Below are positions 32,528 to 43,156 of a DNA stretch of 64,000 bases, piece after piece. Below the pieces are notes generated by a model. That model had not been told where the DNA came from. It did not search any database and was given only the letters and a program-made list of their open reading frames with translations. Source of the stretch: Leuctra nigra (taxonomy: Eukaryota; Arthropoda; Insecta; Plecoptera; Leuctridae); contig OW203765.1 of NCBI GenBank assembly GCA_934045905.1, forward strand, positions 30,847,997-30,911,996, written 5' to 3'. The position numbers were made by a program, and so were the translations under genes. Position 1 is the stretch's first letter. Every line of letters begins with the position of its first letter.

Positions 32528-35396
32528 TACTTCTTTCTTCACAATAAGTACGGTGCTAATAAAAATAATAGATCGCATTTACGTCTCTCACAAAGAACTA
32601 AATAAATTAAATCGCCATTCCATCACGCCATTTCCCATAGGTAGTCATAATAGAATTCAAAGCAAACGATACGCTGGAGGAAAATCATCTCAAAGACATT
32701 TTGAAAGAAAAGCCTTGAGGTGCAGCGAATAAGAGGATCGTTATTATATCAAAGAAACGAATCCTTAAAATATGCCAACCAATATGCGTCCATTGAGGCG
32801 TCGCTTGATCCTTGCATGAGCGTCGGGACGCTTTTCATCTTCGCTCGCGTGGAAAGAGAGAGAAAGTCGTCGCGACGGTCACCGGCAGTGATAGGAGGTG
32901 ACTCGATCACTTTTCCGCGTAAGAGGATTTTCTACCTTGATGCGTATTTTGAAGGATAAAAGTTGGATTAAGATTTATTTCTGGAGGTTATCTTATTCGT
33001 TTTTGTGACGTCGTACAGTTATACACCCACGGACAGAAAATTGTATAGATATCTCGTCTATGAAGCTCGAATGAATGCAGCAACAGGACAACGAAGATAA
33101 ATAATATATAGATTATCATATTTTAAAGAATAAGGGGCTAGGCTGGTAAAAGTAATATAATATTTCAAAGCTTGATATTAAGTTTTGATTCGAAAATTTG
33201 ATACAAAGCTGATTTTTGTGTCCGTGTGACGTGTGTGATTGTAATGAAGTTTGGCGAAAGCAAGTTTGAAGTACTTGTTTGGTTACAACAAATACTATGT
33301 GTGAACGGTGACAAATTCATTGATTGCACGCCTAATAAATCTAGAAAGGGTGTCTTATTGTACCTAACACTTTCATCACTCATTATTTTCTTGGTTTATT
33401 CTTACTTTCATCTAAGTTAGATCGCTACTCTGATCGCGCTGAAATTTGCCACTCACACAATTTCTATATGCACGATTGTGAATTGAGTACATAATTCTTG
33501 AGAGGTAATATTTATCTATTTTGTAATTTCCATTCTTCGATCAATTTTAAAATTTCATATTTGTAAGACTTATACTTGGATATATTTTTTAAAATTTTAA
33601 TGTAATCTGATTGACCTCTCAAGCAGATTAAATTCAAATTCAAATTATGAATTTAAAACAATCAACACGATTATTTAATCGATTCGTAAACATGGGGTAT
33701 GGATGGATATAGAATTGATAATGAAGGGTGACTAAATTGATGATTTGAAAGTAGTACTACTTAACAAGTCTAAAATAGCAGTGAAGAACTTGGGTGCAGC
33801 AGCTCGTCCGATGAGAAGACGATAACCAATAGTCGTAAATGTTCTTCTTGACATCGCAAGTCGTTGCTTTGTCTGAACACTTTTTAAAACAGATTGTGGA
33901 CTCTAAAAGAATTTAATTCAGTAGGTAAAAACCACCTTACCTTTCACATCTTAACAACACATTCACAGATTGTTGTAAGTTAATGCGAGATGTATCGAAC
34001 TTCTATTATAAAAGAAGTGTCTAATCTGATCTGGAACAGTATATAAATGTATTCTGGTCACGAACTCGGGTCCCTGAGGCAGCTGGTCAAGTTGATAGTT
34101 CCTCGCATTTTACAACCCAATCCAAGTCAGCACGACAGAAATAACCCAGATGGGATCCGAACCAAGACCATCAACTTCACACTATTCTGAACTTTCTTGC
34201 TCCGTGTGACACATCTAGTTGTTCATGTTGTAGTAGGAGCTGTTCGTAAAATAACCCTGCAATGTGATAAGAAGGAGTCACTGGGCACACATGTTAATCG
34301 GTCCTTTATAAGACATTTAAGAAGAAGAGGCAATCTGTAAAAGCGTGCAGAGACTCTGTGGCGGATATTTTCCAAAATGTTCATATTATTTGTCGAATTT
34401 TGGTGAACCTGATATGTTTCTGAAATGTAACTAATTTTTTTTTACCATAAGCACAAAGTTTCAAACAAAAAAAAACAGTCATAGCAATACTTTGGCTGTA
34501 AACGAATAAATTTGTAAAAGTGTTTATATTTTTAGCGATTAATTACAAGTCTTGGTTTGATGAACAAAATATGTCAACAATATGGCATGCGACACTATCC
34601 TTCACACTAAATCGACTATGAGGAACTCGAATATGACATCAAAATTCTCGATTTGCACACAGATAACTTGTTTCGTAAGTCTTAAGTACACACATTTGCA
34701 TGCTTTATCACAATTTGCACGACGAATAAACTGCACTATTCTTTGTTTTCCTAAAATTAACTTCTTCGATTTGGCGCCGATATGCAATCTTTCAACATTT
34801 ACCTAAACTTCTTTGTTCTTTTCATCTTTCTATCTATATTTTCCTTCTTTGAGCTAAGATTTTATTTTCTGGAAGTAAAATCTCAAATGTCTATAAAATA
34901 TTACGAAATTTATGTCTGAGTACACTGAGTTTGTGACCGAAAAACTTAGTTTATGTTCATAGGAGTTCAAGATTGTTCCCTAATCTTACACCGAAACAGT
35001 TATCAAAAATGTGATGAATATAAATTTGAATAGTCAAAACAGTTATTTTCTGAGTGCATTGTGTAAGAAGTTTAGACCATTATTTTAGTTCTCAGCATTT
35101 TCTCTCCATTCCCATTTCACCAAAGTTCAGAATACAATTCCCCTTCTCAGTAGAAACTCGAACTCAAAAGTGAATTCCAAATAATATGCACTTACAAAAT
35201 ATATTAAAAACTGTTCTATTTTCTTCATAAGATATTCTGGGGGGATCCTGCCAAAAATATCTGAGTCATCGTGGCCTGGAAAATGTTGAGATTAAAAAGT
35301 GAATTTGGGTAATTTCAATACGTTTGGAAAATAATTATTTGTTCATTTTTTAGATGTTTCTGTTAAATACATTTTTGTCTTATTTACGGCAACATT
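32528..35396. other. Non-genic stretch
   Basis: No ORF with domain support was seen. At 34055-34190 a degraded minus-strand tRNA-SINE-like phrase (GGTTCGGATCCCATCTGGG) is visible. The rest is unremarkable. Confidence 0.45.
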
Positions 35397-35815
35397 CCCC
35401 CCCCCCCCCCCCCCCCCCCCCCCACGGAAGCGAGAATTTTTCTGGCAAAGACTTCGTAAATGGGACGTAATTTGACTGTGACAAAAACTCTAATAACTTA
35501 TTTATTTATACAAATTGAACTCCGATTTAGAAGTGTAGTGTATGTAACATACTGTATTCTGACAGCTATTACATCAGTAAAATGAAGGGTATATTTAACA
35601 GAAAGTTTGCTCTATTTTGAATTAAAAAATCAATTTTTTCCCTAGAGGGTTTTCACGACCCCAATTTCATCCCAGAACTATTGTGAATGACATCTGAAAA
35701 CATAATCAAGTTGGATCAACCATTTATTTCACTTCAAAAATGTTATAACTGGAATTTTATAAAAATAAAGTTTTCTCCCATTTACGAAGTCTTTGCTAGA
35801 AAAATATTCCCCCCC
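35397..35815. mobile_element. Element of about 420 bp with C-run termini and inverted repeats
   Basis: The left end is a run of 27 C (35397-35423), then GAATTTTTCTGGCAAAGACT and TCGTAAATGGGA. The right end carries the inverted copy TCCCATTTACGAAGTCTTTG then CTAGAAAAATATTCCCCCC. It has no transposase or ORF. A terminal repeat that itself includes a C homopolymer is unusual; the left run has probably expanded. Confidence 0.6.
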
Positions 35816-37094
35816 GAACCCTAGAATTCCTCAAGCCCACCAGTTGAACTCCTGCTCTCTATCATGGTCCTATACTGAATTGATTCAAGTATTGATACTC
35901 TCAAGTCAACCACGTGTCGGGGTTAAAACAACAAGAGATTTCATTTACTTGATTGGATGGCAAATGCAAAGCTTCCGGGATCTCAAACTAATATCGATGA
36001 TTGTTTTCAATTCAAACAGAATTCGTACATTGGAACATACGTTGATGAGAAAGGATCCAGATTCCATTTGCCAGAATATTTTCTTTTAAAAAAATGGCTA
36101 CAATATTTACTTTTGTCATTCTGAGTGCTGTCAAGAAGAAGTAATTTGCCTTGAGTGATAAAAATGTGATTTAGATAACCGAAAGTAGAAGAGACTTTTC
36201 TTAAAATGTATCCTTTCAAAGAATACCTTCATAACTTTTAGCAAAGGTTGTCAATAATTCACGTTGCTTTCACAATTTTGAAAGGAGAGAATATGATTTT
36301 TTAAAAATATTTTATGGACGTTGAGATGATTTTAAATATCGTTGCATTGTTTTGATTTTCACCTTCGTTTAGTTTTCTTGTTTAAATATCGAGATCAGAA
36401 TTGAAATCATTCCGTTTTAGTTGCCCTAATTTTGGTCAAGGTAATTAACGAATCAGTCAGAATTACAAATGTTAAAGTACAATCACCTATTTTAATACTT
36501 TGGTTTTATATATTATGTTAGGTCCTTATGAATGTATAGAATTCTCATGAAATTATACAAATAAAATAACTAAATTTACCTGTACCTGTCGCTAAATCGC
36601 TAAAAACACTTATGCTCAAAATGTATTGCAAATTTTAAATTATCAGAGATATAATTTTAAACTTTATCGCTAATGACTAAAAACGAAATATTATTCATTA
36701 AAATAAAATAACAATTTGGGAAAACCGTTTTAATTATTAGCACCGTTCGTTCAAACCCCAGAGCCACGAGTGAAAGAAAAAGGCAACATTTGTGGGAGAT
36801 GATCTTCAACTGTTTTATTTCTCATTGGCCGTGACCTAGCAACCGATCCAAGGCGCGCAAATTAATAATTTGAACAGATTCAGTGAAATTGAAATTGTGT
36901 ACACTTGATTATTATTTTGATTGCGAATGAGCTTTTGATACACTTTTGTATATTTTAAGAAGTGATAACTGCATATGTGCAGTAACATAACTGCAGCGAC
37001 TTTGACGCCTTGCCAAAGTAAGCTTTCCTTCCCACAGACCATGGCGGCTCTCTCTGTACTTTTCGCCGTTAAAACTGGTTAAGACATCTGGATA
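35816..37094. other. Non-genic stretch
   Basis: Short overlapping ORFs without recognisable features. No repeat partner in the window. Confidence 0.45.
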
Positions 37095-37440
37095 CCTTAA
37101 ATAGTTTTTTAATCGATTTTTATCAATATTTTTTACCAATGTAATTGTTAAACAAAATAAGGCTTTGTACGAGTATTCGGAACAGTTCAATGAAAATAAT
37201 TCCATAGCTTGTAATGGTTTATTATATTTACTTTGTCCTTCAGACGTTTAGTGCCCGAAAATTAGTAAAATTATGGCACCAAACATCAGCTGTTGAACAA
37301 AATAAAACTAATAACTTATTCCAAACTATAAAATAATCTTCATTGAACTGTTCTGAATACTCGTACAAAGCCCTATTTTGTTAACAATTACAGTGGTAAA
37401 AGATATTGATAAAAATTGTTTAAAAAACTCTTCAATGCCA
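37095..37440. repeat. Imperfect inverted repeat, arms about 105 bp
   Basis: The left arm, about 37100-37205, contains GGCTTTGTACGAGTATTCGG and AACAGTTCAATGAA. The right arm, about 37338-37435, is its reverse complement with roughly one mismatch in ten. The spacer of about 130 bp is unrelated. Probably an old foldback or MITE. Confidence 0.65.
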
Positions 37441-39336
37441 CGCTCACTACTCAGCCCTCTTGAATGCATCACTGCATTTGGAGCTTTACTTATCGCAGCT
37501 TTTGCTACTTTGCTGTTGCTTACCAAAGCGTAAGCAAGATACTTCGAAGTACTGTTTTGTCTGCTGAATCCTAGTCTTATCTGATGGGCATCGTGTACAA
37601 GCTCGCAGGAAGTTAGTCAATGAAAACGGTTGACAAGTGCTATCTTCTCGAGACATCGTATGAGCTGATGGCTGAACAGAGCAGCGAGGTAATGGAATGA
37701 CTCAGTGCAATCAAGCAGTTGTATATACTAGTATCTTTGAGTGCAATCACACGGGACGAGAAAGTTTACAGTTGCAATTGAGTGGCTTTAATCATGGCCG
37801 GCCGCAGGATTTCTGCTGGGGGGGAAGGCCCCAACACAACGTGCGGGTCCGGGGAGAATAGCCCCGGAAAAAAAAGTTTTGTAAACTTTAACTCATTCCG
37901 AACATTTTGGTTCTTATGGAACAATAGTGTTTTCTTCCGATTTGACTTTGAGTAATATTTTTTAAGAGACAAACATAGCTATGCTCATTCAGAATAAGTT
38001 ACCAAATATAACAGAAATGTGGGACATATCAATTAGGTACTTTCCTTGAAAAGGTAAAAAAAAACATATTTTATTTTTTCGAGTATTTTTCCTTAATTTT
38101 CCGGTCTGTATGAATTTTCGAGCGCCCCCTTGCCCTTTTCCCCTCTCTGGACGCCGATTACGTTACGGCCATTCGAAGCATTGGCATTGGCACTATTATT
38201 ATTAAATCTATCTCGAATGTGTATTTTACGCATCAAAGTCAAGCGAGTATCAACACAGGCCAATTCTTTCACAAAAGATTCGTTACTCTGCCTATTAATT
38301 ATAACAACCGGAAAATCGATCTGTAGTTTAGATCCGCTTTACTATCTGAAAGAAACCTTCCACCCTTTGCGAACTTGCGTATGAACGCGTTTATTGAGCG
38401 TTTTCCAAGTATAAAGTAAGCTCTTTAACTAGACCTAGGATAGAAACAGGACACTTCTATATTTTATCATTTCCCCATGTTAGAATTTATAATCGCTCGT
38501 GAGCTTTCTACATTTTTCCCGCAACAAAACGGAAGCTGCATGCAAATGAGATTTCAGAATAACGGTTATACTTTGAAATTGAGATGTGAATTTAGATTGT
38601 ATTATTTTTTTGTGGGATAAAATAATTAGGTAATAACAATTTTCAATTAATCTATACACAATAATTGATAGTTTTTCTAATTTTAAGACAGTAAAGCAAT
38701 TGTTGAGGTTAAATTTGCTAGCTTTGTCAACCAAGTCTTCATCATGACAACATAATTTTCGGATACATAGAAAGGATTTAATAATTCTAATATTTTAAAA
38801 ATCCAATTTTCAGTCCAATGACCATGAAAAGTTCAAAATTTTATGATTGCTTTATTTTTTATTATTTTTAATGTTGCACTTAACAAATTTACTGGAATTT
38901 CATTAATCTTTCTTTTTGGACAAAGCTTGCAGACTTATGAAGAACGTTCCTGAGTTATTCCGAAATTATTTATTGACAGATAATTTAAAATATTTAGTTC
39001 GTGTTAAAATCGAGTAATGTGTGTCAAAGAAATATAAATATTTTTGCTGATCATGAAAATGATCATGTCTTGAGTCTTATTATTCCCGACTCCTTGAGCT
39101 TGAGTGTAATGAGCTTCAGACGTGATGGGATGAAATCTCAACTGCCAGCTGGCCACTGGACCAAGAGTACAGTTCTCCAGCACGTAGTGAAAATATCACA
39201 CAACTTTTTCAACATTTGTCCTCTTTATTGCTAACATCGTTTTGCTCCTAGAAATCGATAACTTCATATTTCTTTTCAATCAAGAGCTTATCGAATAACA
39301 TTCATGATCATGATTTTAAAGATTCATGACTATCAT
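37441..39336. other. Non-genic stretch
   Basis: A G-rich segment at about 37800-37880 resembles decayed GC-rich repeat sequence. A family head fragment occurs reversed at 38385-38412 (GAACGCGTTTATTGAGCGTT). No gene recognised. Confidence 0.4.
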
Positions 39337-39548
39337 TATTAAAGTAATTGAAAGTATTGGGATATTTCGTCATGTTTTTGTAAAATTATTTATTATTTTG
39401 TCTAAAGTTTCGATTTTTATATTAAAATCTTCCTCAGGACAAAACTTTACAAATTTACACAAAATAATAAATAAGGTGTAGACAAAATAATAAATAATTT
39501 TACAAAAACATGACGAAATATCCCAATACTTTCAATTACTTTAACATT
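39337..39548. mobile_element. 212-bp palindromic MITE-like element
   Basis: The arms 39337-39405 and 39478-39548 are close reverse complements containing AGTATTGGGATATTTCGTCA. The left part through CTTCCTCAGGACAAAACTT is also found in the intron of the fucosyltransferase gene (44219-44335). Presence at two loci supports a mobile origin. No clear target duplication was seen. Confidence 0.65.
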
Positions 39549-39690
39549 CATAATGTTTTGCGCTCCGGAGATCTAGGGTTCGATTCCTATGATCGTCCTT
39601 CCTGACTGATGATATTTTCCTCGTTTACCTCAGTCGAGATGCAAATGGAATGATCAACTAAATGATTTGAATGATTGAATGATGAAGCGA
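39549..39690 (+). repeat. Degraded tRNA-SINE fragment
   Basis: AGGGTTCGATTCCTATGATC followed by GTCCTTCCTGACTG and CCTCAGTCGAGATGCAAATG parallels the B box and core of the SINE at 52973, so this is a 5'-truncated, mutated copy. Confidence 0.55.
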
Positions 39691-39714
39691 AATGATTTGA
39701 AATTTTTATCATGA

Positions 39715-40110
39715 TTAGATAAAACTTAAAAGATACACTAATTACATTTACATAGCATTTTTTAATTGTTTGCTTAGTACATTAGAAATACGTAGTTGAT
39801 ATTTGGTGAAACATTTGATATTTTCTAGACTCGATGGGTGCAGTAATAAAAAATTAATAAAAAAATGTGCCAATTAAAAACCCTTTAGTTGATCCAAAGT
39901 TAATCCTTGAACTCACTTGTAAAATATGAGATCAATTGGTGCACGGGTTCGGTCTCAAATCGCATCAGAAATAACTTAATTTTATCAGTTTTGTTCAATA
40001 ACCGGGGCCTATTTAACAAGATACGAAGCAAAAATAAAAAAGTGCTACTAATATACAATCAGACTGATCATATGAACATCCTATCAAAATTACAAACACT
40101 TATGGAACAT
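39715..40110 (+). repeat. ATACGATTGGAGAC dispersed repeat, second copy
   Basis: It contains TGAGATCAATTGGTGCACGG, CAATAACCGGGGCCTATTTA and AATCAGACTGATCATATGAA, which match 16195-16360 in reverse complement. CATGATTAGATAAAACTTAA at its left matches the other half of that element. Confidence 0.55.
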
Positions 40111-41108
40111 AATTATATCTCTCAATTTCCTCCAACGGCCGAACATCACATTAAAAATGTAGTTGTCATAAGTTGTTAGTAAATCTTGACCTATGCCATA
40201 GAGTTATAAATCTTTGTAGACTTGCTAGTGTCCCGTGCAAAATACGAACCCCCCTCTCCCCCAATCCTTAACACAAAAGTTCCCAGACAACATTTCGGAG
40301 ATCGGACGTAGAACTCGACTAAAAAGTAATTTCTCGCTACTCCCATGCATGTCAGTACGACATAGGCGAAACTAACACGAGAAGTTCGTATTGTGAAAGT
40401 CGAGTTATACATTCTTTCGCAGCAGGAATGCTGGAGAACTCTACTCGACTGTCGTCTACAGTTCTACCCAGAAAACCCTCTGTTTGAGACGTGATTCTGA
40501 TTGGCTCGTTCATTTCTCTCCGCCACGTGTGCCTGTCAAATATGGGTTCTTTGTTCTGGAAATGTGATGTTTTCTATGTTTTGATTAGTTGGAGTTGAAC
40601 TTTGTGTCGACCGTATGTGTCACTCGAGCCTTTTGAACAAAATAAACAGAGGTTTGTAGTAGACGGTTGAAATTAAAGTTGTTCAGTGATAAATGATTCT
40701 TGCCTATTGAGTTATGAAGAAAACAACATTACCTTGTTCAAAAATTGTGTAAGATATCTCTACTAAATTATGTGAATTTCGTAGTAACATTTCGTGTATT
40801 TTGGTTTCAAAAAACTAAAATATTTATCTAATTCTCAGGGTGAGAATTTTCATACAAATCTCAAACAAGGCAAATAAACACATTTTCTTCTATAAAATGT
40901 GATCGCAAATGTGACAATGAAAAAATAATTCGATTTTAGTTTCTAAATTGAAATCTCACTGTTATTGTCTTTCAACACAATCACATTATTGAATGTTACC
41001 TTCCCCTTTCTGTTCACAAGTACAACACAGTAATATGTTTTATTATAGTACTCCTTCTTAAAATTAAAGTCATACTTTCTTTGCCCATGATGGTAATAAC
41101 AAACCCTC

Positions 41109-41155
41109 AGCAACTTACCGATAAAAAAAAATAAAAAAAATCGGTAAGTTGCTAA
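41109..41155. repeat. 14-bp stem hairpin with A-rich loop
   Basis: AGCAACTTACCGAT and ATCGGTAAGTTGCT are perfect complements around an A-rich spacer. Strong short hairpin of unknown role, lying just upstream of the tRNA-like sequence. Confidence 0.7.
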
Positions 41156-41193
41156 CGCAGCTTATATTGGAACACAGCCGATGCAATGTGAAC

Positions 41194-41274
41194 TGTTGGT
41201 AAAGCTCAGTTGGTAGAGCATCTGACCGGATATCGAAAGGTCGTGGGTTCGAGCCCCACTCGAGGAAAATCTTT
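41194..41274 (+). repeat. tRNA-like sequence (tRNA pseudogene or SINE head)
   Basis: It has a D-arm with A box (AGCTCAGTTGGTAGAGCA), a perfect T-arm with B box (GTGGGTTCGAGCCCCAC) and a TTTT downstream. The anticodon stem does not pair and the two acceptor strands are not complementary, so it is not a functional tRNA. It could be a tRNA-derived SINE head or a pseudogene. A 10-bp inverted repeat TGCAATGTGA / TCACATTGCA flanks it. Confidence 0.65.
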
Positions 41275-41739
41275 TCACATTGCAGTTGGTATTTATTTAC
41301 AACGACCTATCTGAGGTTATCAGCAAAAATCATATTTCATAACAAACCCTCATTCAATTACTATTAGTTATATTTTAGCTATATGTTTCAGCAAAGTAAT
41401 CGCAAAGTATTAATGTGCAAGTGTTCGCTTACCAATACAAGAGTGCCTAAGCAGAGCGAGAAATTGATGATTCATACCTGGAACAAACAAATCTGAATTA
41501 CAAACAGGAAAAACAACGCTCAACTCATAAATTAAAGTATAATATCAATTACAAATTGTAAAGTGGCATTAGAGTATTATAATATATTCTAAACAGTCTG
41601 TTGAACGGTATAATTTGAGAATCACGATCAGTATTAACAAGTTCAGGGGTACGATCATATAACTTTCATAATCAATGAAATTCGCGGCCTTCTCGGGTGA
41701 GACAAGAAGATTGTCACGCGAGAACGTTGTCATTTTATA

Positions 41740-42139
41740 ATTGATTAGTTGATTTGATTAGTTTGGTTTAACGGCGCGTCAACGACGAGGTTATATTGCG
41801 CACATTAATTTTATATTTAACTTTGTTGAACATAATTGGAGGACATGGGGAGGGGTCGACCTAATTGGCCCGATCCGGGGGAGTCCAGCAATGGTGGGAA
41901 GGCCAGGCCGGAATGGAAACGGACCGGGGGGGGGGGGGAGGGGGAGGCTTCGGGCAGTGGGACTCGATTTCAGGGGGATCACCATCTCGAGGGGGGAGGC
42001 CGGCCCGAGGGGACCGCAAATTCAAGGGAGGGCATGGGACTAGGTCGACCCTGGACTGCACTTGGTTGGGACCAATTCACTATGTGAGCCGGTCCCTTAA
42101 GCCTCACCACCGCGTCAAGGTGGCAGTCCATTGGTGAGG
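41740..42139 (-). mobile_element. 400-bp GC-rich non-autonomous retroelement, copy 2
   Basis: It is the reverse-oriented counterpart of 17205-17646. It shares the head (GCCACCTTGACGCGGTGGTG on the minus strand), the CTTGAATTTGCGGTCCCC core and the TGACGCGCCGTTAAAC tail, here followed by an AATCAAAT-type tail. An exact 11-bp duplication GTCATTTTATA lies at 41729-41739 and 42140-42150. It lacks part of the copy 1 5' half and has a G-run at about 41926-41938. Its overlapping ORFs are composition artefacts. Confidence 0.8.
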
Positions 42140-42150
42140 GTCATTTTATA

Positions 42151-43156
42151 TGATCCCACCCTATGTGTCACCAAATCTTAAAAATTCCTTTCTGTTATGT
42201 TATTTACCATGAATTTAATAATTAAATAAAAATAATATATCCAGAATTATTATACATATCATCTTTACTATAACAGAGAAGTGAGTGTGTCGCACAAACT
42301 AGAAGTAAACCATTAAATTGGTAATCAGACAATCATTAATTGTCTCCTATTACCGGTACATAATTTCGTTACAACATTCACGTACTGCACAAAGCAATGT
42401 CTCGAGCAATATTCATTATTTTACTCTCATCGGCAGCAATTAGCGATCTAATGAGATTCGTTATTGCTCCAATTAACAGTTTAATTAGATTATTATCAAG
42501 GAGCCTCTCACAATGCTGGAATACGTCTAGTAGTCACAGAGACATAACTAAAACGTGCATCAAACTCAAGTGTTCAATTAGATGACTAGTAAATATTTCT
42601 TCATAATTATAAAGATATTCAAATAAGTCATTATATGAATATAACGATGTAGTTAGGACTCTATGAACTCAATCGTTGTTTGAAGTAGAATTGCTAGAAG
42701 GAAAACGCGATTTGTAAAGTGAAGCCAGTCACTTTCGTGGATGTGGTGTATATAATTTGCATGACTCTTAAGTGAAAATATAGCCCAATCATTGAATTAG
42801 AAATTATCTATAATCTATAGTGTCTTACAAATAAGTGAATTTGCTACCCTAAATTAGTGTCCCAATTCCCTTTAAAACGTGTTAACGGGTACTAACTACT
42901 ATAAATTGTAATAGGATGCTAAAGTAATATTCATGGGTTTTAAAGTGAAATAAAATTGCACATTGATACTCTGCTCTTGGTGTGGTGATGTTAATACATT
43001 AACCTTCAAGTATATATTTCCTGAAACAGTTTACGCCTATCAGTAATAAAGTAGATAACCGAGTTTGAGTTATCAACAGTTAAATCCGCAATCAAGAACG
43101 CATTCAATCGCATAAGTCGTGTAAGGAAGGACTCAAGGAAAAACATTTCCATCAAC
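42151..43156. other. Upstream region of the fucosyltransferase gene
   Basis: AT-rich, with no ORF of note. A TATATAA lies at about 42748, and GTAAGGAAGGACTC precedes the ATG. The transcription start cannot be placed, and a non-coding first exon further upstream is possible. Confidence 0.4.

Noticed and set aside
41194..41268. Functional tRNA gene
   Set aside because: Acceptor strands do not pair and the anticodon stem is not closed, although the A and B boxes look good.
41836..42137. Gly-rich ORFs near 42 kb
   Set aside because: They lie in the GC-rich retroelement and G-run, and the frames are not kept in the copy at 17.2 kb.
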